Positions 8,320 through 16,627 of a stretch of DNA of 64,000 nt are shown here, in pieces; within the stretch, counting starts at the first letter, position 1, and each line of letters begins with the position of its first letter. Position numbers and translations under genes: made by a program. Location of the stretch: contig NZ_CP133888.1 of assembly GCF_041228405.1 (NCBI RefSeq), positions 3,224,001-3,288,000 on the forward strand, in the 5' to 3' direction. Under the pieces are notes generated by a model. The model searched no databases. It was not told where the DNA came from and was given only the letters and a program-made list of their open reading frames with translations. The DNA is from Salinilacustrithrix flava. GTDB lineage: Bacteria > Actinomycetota > Acidimicrobiia > Acidimicrobiales > Salinilacustritrichaceae.

Positions 8320-9060
8320 TCAGGCTTCTTCGAGGCCGTCGAGGAACGAGCACAGGGCGCGGCGGGCGCGCTCGCGCTGGTCGGCCAGGGTCTTGCGGCC
8401 GGCCACGGTGCCGACGGCGCCGAGCGCCCCGGCCACAGGCAACGAGATGAAAACCAGCTCGGGCTGCTGCGTGAGCACGGCTGCCGCCACGCCCAGCACC
8501 GGAGTGACCGCGGCGGGGACGACCACGACCCCGGTGCGCAGCCCGCGTCGCATGTCGTCGAAGACCACCTCGAGGCGGACCAGGCTCCGGCCCTCGCCGC
8601 AGTCGACGACGGAGACCTCGACCGCGTCGACGTCGCCGAGGCGGACCCGACGGGCGGTGCGGGCATCCACCTTGCGCCGGAGCTTGGCGCCGAGGTCGTC
8701 CCGGGGTCGCCACACCTCGGCGGTGCCCTGGCGCTCGTCGCGGTGGAGGAGCTGGCTGCGCAGCCAGTGGATGACGTGCCCGCGGGACTCGGGCACGGTC
8801 CGCGGGACGACCCGGGTCTCCAGCACCCGGGAGGGGCCGAGCAGTCCACCCCGGGCATCGCTGTGGACCAGGATGCCGGCGTCGTGCTCGGCCAGCGCCA
8901 GCTCCACGGCGCCGCGCGCGATGCCGACCTCCGACGCCGCCTCGGTCAGGGCGCGGCGGTCGTAGCCGCCGTGGGCGGGGACCGGGCGGTCCTGCGCGCT
9001 GATCTCGGCGGCCCGGCGGAGGACCTCGTCGGCCGCGAGCGGGTCCAGCGGCTCGGTCAT
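8320..9060 (-). CDS. Uncharacterised protein with two C-terminal hydrophobic segments
   Basis: 246 residues, function not recognised. The N-terminus (about 9-60) is helical with the pattern ALTEAASEVGIARGAVELAL, like a small helix-turn-helix-like module found at the start of several bacterial membrane proteins. A central strand-rich region follows, then two hydrophobic stretches (about 175-215, VVVVPAAVTPVLGVAAAVL and FISLPVAGALGAVGTVAG) and a basic C-terminal helix. The ATG at 9060 is chosen because the upstream extension to 9246 runs into the divergent dehydrogenase gene. The stop faces aspS. Confidence 0.6.
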   Translation of the reverse strand: MTEPLDPLAADEVLRRAAEISAQDRPVPAHGGYDRRALTEAASEVGIARGAVELALAEHDAGILVHSDARGGLLGPSRVLETRVVPRTVPESRGHVIHWLRSQLLHRDERQGTAEVWRPRDDLGAKLRRKVDARTARRVRLGDVDAVEVSVVDCGEGRSLVRLEVVFDDMRRGLRTGVVVVPAAVTPVLGVAAAVLTQQPELVFISLPVAGALGAVGTVAGRKTLADQRERARRALCSFLDGLEEA

Positions 9061-9093
9061 CGGGCGCCCTCGGTCACCGCACCATCCTGCCCG

Positions 9094-9099
9094 TAGCCT
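9094..9099 (+). promoter_or_regulatory. -10-like box TAGCCT of the dehydrogenase gene
   Basis: TAGCCT lies 7 bases before the GTG at 9107, with no Shine-Dalgarno site, giving a probable leaderless start. Confidence 0.5.
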
Positions 9100-9106
9100 C
9101 GGCGCC

Positions 9107-10156
9107 GTGCAGGTCCACCACCTCCGCTCGGTCGACGGCGAGATCGTGTTCGACATGGATCCCGAGGTCGTGACGCCCGCGGCGGGCGGCACCCGCATGG
9201 CCGAGGACGTCACCGTGGACGAGCTGGCGCTGCTGGCCCGGGCCATGACCTACAAGCTCGCCGTGTTCGAGGCCCGCATGGGCGGCGCCAAAGCCGGCAT
9301 CCGGCCTCGCCTCCTCGACAGCCGGGCCGAGACGCTCGCCCGGTACTGCGAGGAGATCCAGCCGATGGTGGACGAGGGTCGGTTCTTCACCGGCGCCGAC
9401 CTCGGCACCACCACGGCCGACTTCGCCGGGTTCGGGGACGACACGCCCGCGGTGCTCCGGGAGGTCATCGACGGCGTCGGCTTCGAGGAGCTGGTCACCG
9501 GGCGGGGCGTGGTCGCCGCGGCGGCGGCGTGGCTCGGCACGCTCGAAGGCCGCACGGTCGCGGTCGAGGGCTTCGGCAAGGTCGGCCACGGCGTGGCCCG
9601 GGAGGTCGTCCGCCGGGGCGGCCGGGTGGTGGCGGTGTCGACCCTGCGGGGCGCGGTCGCCAAGGCGGGCGGGTTCGACGTCGACGAGCTGGTGGCGGCC
9701 CGCGCCGAGCACGGCGAGTCCTTCGTCCACCACCTCGGACTCGACGTCCACCTGCCCCGCGAGCTCCACGAGCTGCGGGTCGACGTGCTCGTCCCCGGTG
9801 CCCGGGTGGGCGTGTACGACGCGGCGCTTGCGGCGCGGGTCCAGGCCGAGGTGATCGCGCCCGCCGCGAACGTGCCCTACACCGTGGCCGGGCTGGCCGA
9901 GCTGCGGGCGAGGCGGATCGCCGCGCTGCCCGACTTCGTGTGCAACGGGGGTGCGGTGCTGGCCTACCGCTCCTCGGCGGCGCTCACGGCCACCGAGGTG
10001 CTCGCCCGGGTCGACCGGGAGATCGGCGACCGCATCGAGGCCGCCCGCCTGGCCAAGATGGATCCGATCCGTCACGCCGCCCTGCTGGCCGAGACCTTCC
10101 TGACCACGTGGGTGCCGGCCGACCAGCGCCCCGACGGCCCGGCGGTGGCCCCGTGA
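9107..10156 (+). CDS. Glu/Leu/Phe/Val dehydrogenase family protein
   Basis: A 349-residue NAD(P)-linked amino-acid dehydrogenase homologue. Family landmarks are present in order: the substrate-binding MGGAKAGI near residue 58, a TGADLGTTTADF segment near 101, the Rossmann VEGFGKVGHGVA near 156, and ANVPYTVAGLAELRARRIAA and PDFVCNGGAVLAY near 250-285. The motifs deviate from classical glutamate dehydrogenase (GGAKAGI for GGGKGGI, CNGGAV for ANAGGV) and the protein is shorter than the usual 410-450 residues. The substrate therefore cannot be assigned; leucine or valine dehydrogenase-type activity is possible. It overlaps rarA by 4 bases. Confidence 0.8.
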   Translation: MQVHHLRSVDGEIVFDMDPEVVTPAAGGTRMAEDVTVDELALLARAMTYKLAVFEARMGGAKAGIRPRLLDSRAETLARYCEEIQPMVDEGRFFTGADLGTTTADFAGFGDDTPAVLREVIDGVGFEELVTGRGVVAAAAAWLGTLEGRTVAVEGFGKVGHGVAREVVRRGGRVVAVSTLRGAVAKAGGFDVDELVAARAEHGESFVHHLGLDVHLPRELHELRVDVLVPGARVGVYDAALAARVQAEVIAPAANVPYTVAGLAELRARRIAALPDFVCNGGAVLAYRSSAALTATEVLARVDREIGDRIEAARLAKMDPIRHAALLAETFLTTWVPADQRPDGPAVAP

Positions 10157-11487
10157 GCGATGACCTCTTCGCCGCGGCGGCATCGGAGCGCCTCGAGTCC
10201 CGCCAGCCCCTCGCCGCCCGCCTGCGCCCCCGCTCCCTCGACGACATCGTCGGCCAGGAGCACCTGCTCGGCCCCGGCAAGCCGCTGCGGTCGCTCGTCG
10301 AGCGCGACCGGCTGTCCTCGGCCCTGCTCTGGGGCCCGCCCGGCACGGGCAAGACGACGCTGGCCCGGGCCGTGGCCGCCCACACCGAGAAGGTGTTCGT
10401 CCAGCTCTCGGCGGTGACGGCCACGGTGAAGGACGTGCGGGAGACGATCGCCCAGGCCCGGCACCGGCTCGGCGAGCAGGGGCGCGGCACGATCCTGTTC
10501 CTCGACGAGATCCACCGGTTCAACAAGGCCCAGCAGGACGCGCTGCTGCCGGCGGTCGAGGAGGGCCTCGTCGTCCTGATCGGGGCCACCACCGAGAACC
10601 CGTACTTCGAGGTGAACGCGCCGCTCCGCAGCCGCTCCACCCTGTTCCGGCTCGAGCCCCTCACCACCGACGCGGTGCGCACCCTGCTCGGCAACGGGCT
10701 CGGGGCCGAGGGGGCGACGGCCACCGACGAGGCGATCGAGCACCTGGCCGAGCGGGCCAACGGGGACGGCCGCCAGGCCCTCACCGCCCTCGAGGTCGCC
10801 GTCGCGCTCGCCACGGCCCGCACCGAGGCCGGCGAGGGGACCGACGGGACTGGCCGGACCGGGGTCACGGTCACGCTGGCCGACGCCGAGGCCGCGCTCG
10901 GGACCAACGCCCTGCGCTACGGCGTCGACGACCACTACGACGTGGTCTCGGCCTTCATCAAGTCGATCCGGGGCAGCGACGCCGACGCCGGGCTGTACTG
11001 GCTGGCCCGGATGGTCGAGGCCGGCGAGGACGCCCGGTTCATCGCGAGGCGTCTGGTGATCCTGGCCTCGGAGGACATCGGGATGGCCGACCCGACGAGC
11101 CTGCTGGTGGCCAACGCGGCGGCGCACGCCGTGGAGTTCGTGGGGCTCCCCGAGGCCGGGCACAACCTCGCGCAGGCGGTCGTGCACCTGTCGTCCGCTC
11201 CCAAGTCGAACCGGGTCGCCAAGGCCTGGTGGGCGGCGCAGTCCGACGTGCGGGACCAGCCGGCGGGAGAGGTGCCGGCCCACCTCCGCGATGCCCACTA
11301 CCAGGGGGCCGGCGCCATCGGTCACGGCCGGGGCTACCGCTACCCCCACGACGACCCGAGGGGATGGGTCGAACAGGAGCACCGGCCCGCGGGCGTGGCC
11401 GACCGGACCTACTACGAACCCTCCGAGCACGGGGCCGAGGCCGAGGTCGCCCGGCGCCAGCGGGAGCGAACGCCTCGGGGCGGCTGA
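10153..11487 (+). CDS. rarA: Replication-associated recombination protein RarA (MgsA)
   Basis: A 444-residue AAA+ ATPase that acts at stalled replication forks. Walker A is GPPGTGKTT near residue 61, Walker B is ILFLDEIHRFNKAQQDALLP near 115, sensor 1 is GATTENPYFEVN and the arginine-finger region is ALRSRSTLFRLEPL. The C-terminal half (YDVVSAFIKSIRGSD, RRLVILASEDIGMADP, HLSSAPKSNR) is specific to the RarA/MgsA/WRNIP1 family and separates it from RuvB or DnaX. The GTG start overlaps the preceding stop (GTGA). In actinobacteria the gene often precedes alaS, as here. Confidence 0.95.
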   Translation: MSDDLFAAAASERLESRQPLAARLRPRSLDDIVGQEHLLGPGKPLRSLVERDRLSSALLWGPPGTGKTTLARAVAAHTEKVFVQLSAVTATVKDVRETIAQARHRLGEQGRGTILFLDEIHRFNKAQQDALLPAVEEGLVVLIGATTENPYFEVNAPLRSRSTLFRLEPLTTDAVRTLLGNGLGAEGATATDEAIEHLAERANGDGRQALTALEVAVALATARTEAGEGTDGTGRTGVTVTLADAEAALGTNALRYGVDDHYDVVSAFIKSIRGSDADAGLYWLARMVEAGEDARFIARRLVILASEDIGMADPTSLLVANAAAHAVEFVGLPEAGHNLAQAVVHLSSAPKSNRVAKAWWAAQSDVRDQPAGEVPAHLRDAHYQGAGAIGHGRGYRYPHDDPRGWVEQEHRPAGVADRTYYEPSEHGAEAEVARRQRERTPRGG

Positions 11488-11498
11488 CCCTCCACGGA

Positions 11499-11504
11499 TA
11501 GGCT
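11499..11504 (+). promoter_or_regulatory. -10-like box TAGGCT of alaS
   Basis: TAGGCT lies 7 bases before the alaS GTG at 11512; no Shine-Dalgarno site is present. Probable leaderless promoter for the alaS-ruvX-mltG-aroE group. Confidence 0.55.
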
Positions 11505-11511
11505 CGGCGAG

Positions 11512-14109
11512 GTGAGAGCAGACGAACTCCGCCGCGCCTGGACACAGTTCTTCGTCGAGCGCGGCCACACGTCGGTGCCCTCCGCGGGTCTCATCCCGCA
11601 CCACCCGTCGGCCCCGATGTTCGTCAACTCCGGGATGATGCCCTTCGTCCCGTACTTCCTCGGGGAGGAGGCGCCGCCGTTCGACCCGGCCCGGGCCGTC
11701 TCGGTGCAGCGCTGCGTCCGCGCCGGGGGCAAGCACAACGACCTCGACGCCATCGGCCGCTCCCGCCGGCACCTGAGCTTCTTCGAGATGCTCGGCAACT
11801 TCAGCTTCGGCGACTACTTCAAGGAAGACGCCATCCCGTGGGCGTGGGAGTTCGTCACCGAGGTGCTCGGCCTCGACGGCGACCGCATGTGGATCACGGT
11901 CCACACCTCCGACGACGAGGCCGAGGACATCTGGGCCGACTCTGTCGGCTTCCCGCGCGAGCGGATCCAGCGCCTCGACAAGGACAACTTCTGGGAGATG
12001 GGCGACACCGGCCCGTGCGGCCCGTCCTCGGAGCTGTTCTGGGACTTCGGCCCCGACGAGGGCCCCGACGGCGGCCCGGCGAACCCGGCGGCCGAGGAGC
12101 GCTACGTCGAGTTCTGGAACCTGGTGTTCCCCCAGTACTTCCGCCAGCCCGACGGCTCCCTGCGCGACCTCGACGCCCCCGGCATCGACACCGGCGCCGG
12201 CCTCGAGCGCATCCTCGGCGTGCTGGCCGACTCGCCCTCGCTCTACGCGGCCGACACCCTCTCGGTGCTCACCGACCGAGCCCAGGAGGTCACCGGCGCC
12301 CGCTTCGGCGGCGACCGCCTCCACGACATCGCCCTGCGGCTGATCGCCGACCACACCCGCACCGTGGCCTTCCTGGTCGCCGACGGCGTCATGCCCTCCA
12401 ACGAGGATCGCGGCTACGTGCTGCGCCGCGTCCTGCGCCGGGCCGTGTACTTCTCCTACATGCTCGGCGTCGAGAAGCCGGTGCTGCCGCCGATGATCGA
12501 GACCTGCGTCGAGCTGATGGGGGAGGCCTACCCCGAGCTCGCCGAGAGCGCGGACAGCGTGCTCACCATCGTCAGCCGCGAGGAGGACCGCTTCCGACGG
12601 ACCCTGCGCACCGGCTCCACGATGCTCGACAGCCACATCGCCACCATCCCCGAAGGCGGCACGGTCGACGGAACCGTCGCGTTCACCCTGCACGACACCC
12701 ACGGCTTCCCGTTCGAGGTCACCCAGGAGATCGCGGCCGAGCGCGGCTACGACGTGGACGAGGACGCGTTCCGCAAGGCCATGGCCGACCAGCGGGCCCG
12801 GGCCAAGGCGGCAGCCAAGGGGGGCGGCGTGGCCGTCGGCGACGAGGTCGACGCCTTCCGCGCCGTGCTCGACGCCAGCGGACCCACCGAGTTCGTCGGC
12901 CGCGAGGTCGACAGCACCACCACCACGGTCGTCGGGGTCGTCCCCGGCGCCGAGGGCACCGTGTCGATCTTCCTGGAAGCCACGCCCTTCTACGCCGAGT
13001 CCGGCGGCCAGGTCGGCGACACCGGCGAGATCACCGCCGACGGCGCCCGTGCCGAGGTGCTCGACACCGTCTACGCCCTGCCCGGCCTGCACCGCCACGT
13101 CGCGCGGGTCACCGAGGGTGCCTTCGAGGTCGGCGACGAGGTCACCGCCAGCATCGACAGCGAGCGGCGGGCCGCCATCAAGCGCCACCACACCGGCACC
13201 CACATCCTGCACTGGGCGCTGCGCAAGGTGCTCGGCGACCACGTCAAGCAGCAGGGCTCGATCGTGCTGCCCGACCGGCTGCGCTTCGACTTCAGCCACT
13301 TCGAGGCCGTGACCCCCGAGCAGATCGCCGAGATCGAGGACCTCGCCAACCACGAGATCCTGGCCAACCCCGAGGCTCGCCACTACGAGACATCCATGGA
13401 GGAGGCCCGGGCCCTCGGCGCCATCGCGTTCTTCGGTGACAAGTACGGCGAGCGGGTGCGGGTGCTGGAAGCCGGCCCGAACTCCATCGAGCTGTGCGGC
13501 GGCACCCACGTGTCCCGACTCGGCGACATCGGCCCGGTGAAGATCGTGAGCGAGACCTCCATCGGATCGAACCTGCGCCGCATCGAGGCGGTCGCCGGCA
13601 CCGGGCCGGTGGAGCGCCTGCGCGAGCGCGAGGCAGAGCTGGCCGACGTCGCGGCCCGCGCCGGCGTGCCGGTGGGCGAGGTCGTCGACGGCGTCGGACG
13701 CCTGCGCGATCAGCTCAAGGCGGCCCAGGACGAGGTCAAGGCCCTGAAGAAGCAGCTCGCCGGCGCTGCTGCCGGCAACCTCGCCGAACAGGCGGTCGAC
13801 GGCATCGTGGTCGCCCGCGTGGACGGCGCCGAGCGCAACGACCTGCGCGAGCTGGCGCTCAGCCTGCGGGACAGCCCCGGGGTGCGCGCCGTGGTCATCG
13901 GCGGGGCACCCGAAGGGGGCGGCGCCGCCCTGGTCGCGGCCACCACCGAGGACTCCGGCATCGACGCCGGCACCCTCGTCGCCGACGCCACCCGCGCCAT
14001 CAAGGGCGGCGGCGGCAAGGACCCGCGCCTGGTGGTCGCCGGCGGCAAGGATCCCGGGGGGCTCGACGAGGCCCTCGACCTGGTCCGCGCCGCGGCCGGC
14101 ATCGCCTGA
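11512..14109 (+). CDS. alaS: Alanyl-tRNA synthetase
   Basis: Charges tRNA-Ala and edits mischarged tRNA. The 865-residue protein shows the aminoacylation core at the N-terminus (MFVNSGMMPFVPYFLG, VQRCVRAGGKHNDLDAIG, HLSFFEMLGNFSFGDYFK) and GDTGPCGPSSELFWD. The editing domain carries the zinc motif HHTGTHILHWALRKVLGDH near residue 560 and CGGTHVSRLGDIG near 661. A coiled-coil and DHHA1 domain form the C-terminus. All main catalytic and editing residues appear intact. It is followed by ruvX after 7 bases. Confidence 0.98.
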   Translation: MRADELRRAWTQFFVERGHTSVPSAGLIPHHPSAPMFVNSGMMPFVPYFLGEEAPPFDPARAVSVQRCVRAGGKHNDLDAIGRSRRHLSFFEMLGNFSFGDYFKEDAIPWAWEFVTEVLGLDGDRMWITVHTSDDEAEDIWADSVGFPRERIQRLDKDNFWEMGDTGPCGPSSELFWDFGPDEGPDGGPANPAAEERYVEFWNLVFPQYFRQPDGSLRDLDAPGIDTGAGLERILGVLADSPSLYAADTLSVLTDRAQEVTGARFGGDRLHDIALRLIADHTRTVAFLVADGVMPSNEDRGYVLRRVLRRAVYFSYMLGVEKPVLPPMIETCVELMGEAYPELAESADSVLTIVSREEDRFRRTLRTGSTMLDSHIATIPEGGTVDGTVAFTLHDTHGFPFEVTQEIAAERGYDVDEDAFRKAMADQRARAKAAAKGGGVAVGDEVDAFRAVLDASGPTEFVGREVDSTTTTVVGVVPGAEGTVSIFLEATPFYAESGGQVGDTGEITADGARAEVLDTVYALPGLHRHVARVTEGAFEVGDEVTASIDSERRAAIKRHHTGTHILHWALRKVLGDHVKQQGSIVLPDRLRFDFSHFEAVTPEQIAEIEDLANHEILANPEARHYETSMEEARALGAIAFFGDKYGERVRVLEAGPNSIELCGGTHVSRLGDIGPVKIVSETSIGSNLRRIEAVAGTGPVERLREREAELADVAARAGVPVGEVVDGVGRLRDQLKAAQDEVKALKKQLAGAAAGNLAEQAVDGIVVARVDGAERNDLRELALSLRDSPGVRAVVIGGAPEGGGAALVAATTEDSGIDAGTLVADATRAIKGGGGKDPRLVVAGGKDPGGLDEALDLVRAAAGIA

Positions 14110-14116
14110 GACCGCG

Positions 14117-14551
14117 GTGCGCGCCCTGGCCCTCGACCTCGGATCCAAGCGGGTCGGCATCGCCCTGTCCTCGGGCACGCTCGCCACGCCGTACGAGGTG
14201 CTGGCGCGCTCGGGCGACCGGCGCCGGGACCACCGCGCCATCGCCGCGCACGTCGCCGAGACCGGCGCCGAGGTCGTGGTGGTGGGCCTGCCGCTCTCCC
14301 TCGACGGCTCGGTCGGCCACGCCGCCCGGCGGGTCCTCGACGAGTGCGGTCAGCTCGCCGAGGTGCTCGACGTGCCGGTCGAGACCTGGGACGAGCGCCT
14401 GTCCACCGTCACCGCCGAGCGATCGCTGGACGCGCAGCAGCTGCGCGGCCCGGCCCGGCGCCGGGTCGTGGACAAGGTCGCCGCCGCCGTCATCCTGCAG
14501 GCCTGGCTCGACGCCCGGCCTGCCGAGCACGCAGCAGAGGAGCCGTCGTGA
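14117..14551 (+). CDS. ruvX: RuvX/YqgF family Holliday-junction resolvase-like protein
   Basis: A 144-residue RNase H-fold protein with the family start RALALDLGSKRVGIALS (first catalytic Asp), GLPLSLDGSVG in the middle and a conserved VETWDERLSTVTAE segment, ending VDKVAAAVILQAWLD. YqgF/RuvX proteins have been implicated in pre-16S rRNA 5' end processing and in resolvase-like activity. The alaS-ruvX-mltG-aroE order is typical of actinobacteria and supports orthology. Its stop overlaps the mltG GTG by 4 bases. Confidence 0.93.
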   Translation: MRALALDLGSKRVGIALSSGTLATPYEVLARSGDRRRDHRAIAAHVAETGAEVVVVGLPLSLDGSVGHAARRVLDECGQLAEVLDVPVETWDERLSTVTAERSLDAQQLRGPARRRVVDKVAAAVILQAWLDARPAEHAAEEPS

Positions 14552-15723
14552 CCGACGATTGGACGAGGGATCACGATCCCGCCGCCGACTGGGACACCGC
14601 CACGGTGCACGACCACGAAGGCGACTACGTGGAGGAGCAGTGGGCGGAAGGGGAGTGGGACGACTGGCACCCCCCGTCCCACACCGGTCGCAAGCTGTTC
14701 ATCGCGTTCCTCGTGCTGCTCGCCCTGCTCGCCGCCGGCGCGTTCGTGGCCTGGAACCAGATCCAGGAGCGCATCGACCCGCCCGGCCCACCCGGCGCCA
14801 CCGTCGAGCTCGAGATCCCCGCCGGGTCCACCACCGAGGACATCGGCGCGCTGCTCGTCGACAACGACATCATCACGTCGTCCACCATCTGGGACTACTG
14901 GACGCGCCTGGAGGGCGTCGGCCCGTTCCAGGCCGGCTTCTACGAGTTCCAGCAGAACTCGTCGTTCGACGAGGCCGTCGCCGTCCTCGACGGCGGACCC
15001 CGCCCGCCCCAGCTCGAGCGGATCACCATCCCCGAGGGACTCACCGTCTCCGAGATCCTGCCGCGCCTCGCCGATCCCGACACCGGGGTGGAGCGCTGGT
15101 CGCTCGAGGCGCTGCAGGCCGCGCTCGACTCGGGCGAGATCCGCAGCCAGTACCAGCCCGAGGGCGTGACCTCCTACGAGGGCCTGCTGTTCCCGGACAC
15201 CTACGAGATCGACGAGGACGTGGACGAGGCCGGCTTCCTCCGTCGCCTCGTGGCCGAGACCGATGCCCGCCTCACGGCGCTCGACGTCGAGGCCCGCGCC
15301 GCCGCGCTCGGCCGCACGCCCTACGAGATCCTCGTCATCGCCTCGCTGATCGAGGAGGAGACCCGGGTCCCGGAGGAGCGGGCGATGGTCGCCCGGGTGG
15401 TCTACAACCGCCTGGAGCAGGGCATCCCGCTCGGCATCGACGCCACCAGCCGGTACGAGGCCGAGATCAGCGGCCGGGACCGCGAGGACCTCGACTTCGA
15501 GTCCGACTCGCCCTACAACACCCGCCGGGTCGCCGGGATCCCCCCGACGCCGATCGCCGCGCCGGGCCAGGCGTCGCTCGAAGGTGCCCTCAACCCCGCG
15601 GAGGGGAACTGGATCTACTACGTGCTCCAGGACGAGCAGGGCAACCACTTCTTCACCGACTCCTTCGCCGAGTTCAACCAGGCCAAGGCCGAGTGCGCCC
15701 GCCTCGGTCTGGGGTGCGGGTGA
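14548..15723 (+). CDS. mltG: Endolytic murein transglycosylase MltG (YceG-like)
   Basis: Cleaves nascent peptidoglycan strands in the membrane and helps terminate glycan chains. The 391-residue protein has an acidic cytoplasmic N-terminus, one transmembrane helix (about 50-69, LFIAFLVLLALLAAGAFVAW), a LysM-like domain and the YceG catalytic domain: EGLLFPDTYEI, then IASLIEEETRVPEERA with the catalytic Glu near residue 268, and NTRRVAGIPPTPIAAPG. The usual DPTVxY segment reads GIDATSRYE, a small departure. The GTG start overlaps ruvX, and the stop overlaps the aroE GTG. Confidence 0.93.
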   Translation: MTDDWTRDHDPAADWDTATVHDHEGDYVEEQWAEGEWDDWHPPSHTGRKLFIAFLVLLALLAAGAFVAWNQIQERIDPPGPPGATVELEIPAGSTTEDIGALLVDNDIITSSTIWDYWTRLEGVGPFQAGFYEFQQNSSFDEAVAVLDGGPRPPQLERITIPEGLTVSEILPRLADPDTGVERWSLEALQAALDSGEIRSQYQPEGVTSYEGLLFPDTYEIDEDVDEAGFLRRLVAETDARLTALDVEARAAALGRTPYEILVIASLIEEETRVPEERAMVARVVYNRLEQGIPLGIDATSRYEAEISGRDREDLDFESDSPYNTRRVAGIPPTPIAAPGQASLEGALNPAEGNWIYYVLQDEQGNHFFTDSFAEFNQAKAECARLGLGCG

Positions 15724-16538
15724 CCCGGACGCCCACCGGCGCCACCCAGCTGGCCGGGGTCATCGGCTGGCCGGTGCGCCACTCGCGCTCACCGGACATC
15801 CACAACGCCGCCTACGAGGCCCTGGGCCTCGACTGGGTCTACGTGGCGCTGCCGGTCCCGCCCGGCGAGGTGCCCGCTGCGCTGCGCGGGATGCGGGCGC
15901 TCGGGATCGAGGGGCTGTCGGTGACGATGCCCCACAAGGGCGCCGTCGCGGCCGAGGTCGACGCGCTCACCGCGGACGCCGCCGCGCTCGGCGCCGTCAA
16001 CAGCGTGCGCCGTGACGGCGACCGGCTGATAGGGGACAACACGGACGGTGGCGGCTTCGTGGACTCCCTGGTCGAAGCCGGCGTGGATCCGTCCGGGCGG
16101 CGGTGCGTGGTCCTCGGAGCCGGAGGCGCGGCTCGGGCCGTGGTGCGCTCCCTCGCGACCGCCGGTGCGGCCCAGGTGACGGTCGTGAACCGGGACCCGG
16201 GTCGGGCGGCCACCGCCGCCGCGCTGGCCGGAGCCGTCGGCGCCGTCGGCTCCGCCTCGGACCTCGGCACCGCTGACCTGCTCGTCCAGGCCACCCCCGT
16301 GGGCATGGGCGACGACGCCACCCTGGCCGCCGACCCGGACCTGCTCCCCGCCGGCGCCGTGGTCGCCGACCTCGTGTACCACCCGCTCGTCACCCCGCTC
16401 CTGGACGCGGCCCGGACCCGCGGCCTCACGACCGTCGACGGCCTCGGGATGCTCGTCCACCAGGCGGCCCGGCAGCTCCGGGCCTGGACGGGGTGCGACG
16501 CACCGATCGACGTGATGCGGGCGGCAGCGACGGGCTGA
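15720..16538 (+). CDS. aroE: Shikimate dehydrogenase
   Basis: Reduces 3-dehydroshikimate to shikimate with NADPH. The 272-residue protein has the substrate-binding GWPVRHSRSPDIHN near the start, SVTMPHKGAVA with the catalytic Lys, NTDGGGFV, and a Rossmann motif VLGAGGAARAV near residue 127; the cofactor strand is followed by VNRDPGRA, compatible with NADP. The C-terminal DGLGMLVHQAARQL is conserved in the family. GTG at 15720 overlaps the mltG stop by 4 bases. aroC and aroB lie 2 kb downstream. Confidence 0.95.
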   Translation: MTRTPTGATQLAGVIGWPVRHSRSPDIHNAAYEALGLDWVYVALPVPPGEVPAALRGMRALGIEGLSVTMPHKGAVAAEVDALTADAAALGAVNSVRRDGDRLIGDNTDGGGFVDSLVEAGVDPSGRRCVVLGAGGAARAVVRSLATAGAAQVTVVNRDPGRAATAAALAGAVGAVGSASDLGTADLLVQATPVGMGDDATLAADPDLLPAGAVVADLVYHPLVTPLLDAARTRGLTTVDGLGMLVHQAARQLRAWTGCDAPIDVMRAAATG

Positions 16539-16627
16539 GGGCAGGACCGTCGGGATTCCCGCTACAGGACGGGCCCGATCGCGCCGAAGGAACCAGGAGC
16601 GAAGCCCAGCCTCTGAAGGAGATCGTC

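Noticed and set aside
6583..9096. An 837-codon plus-strand frame over aspS
   Set aside because: It is a shifted frame of aspS rich in Arg, Pro and Gly without any recognisable motif; aspS itself is complete.
10072..14241. A 1389-codon open frame on the minus strand opposite alaS, rarA and ruvX
   Set aside because: It is the antisense shadow of GC-rich genes with strong third-position bias: low-complexity His/Asp/Gly/Val composition, no domain, and it covers three certain genes.
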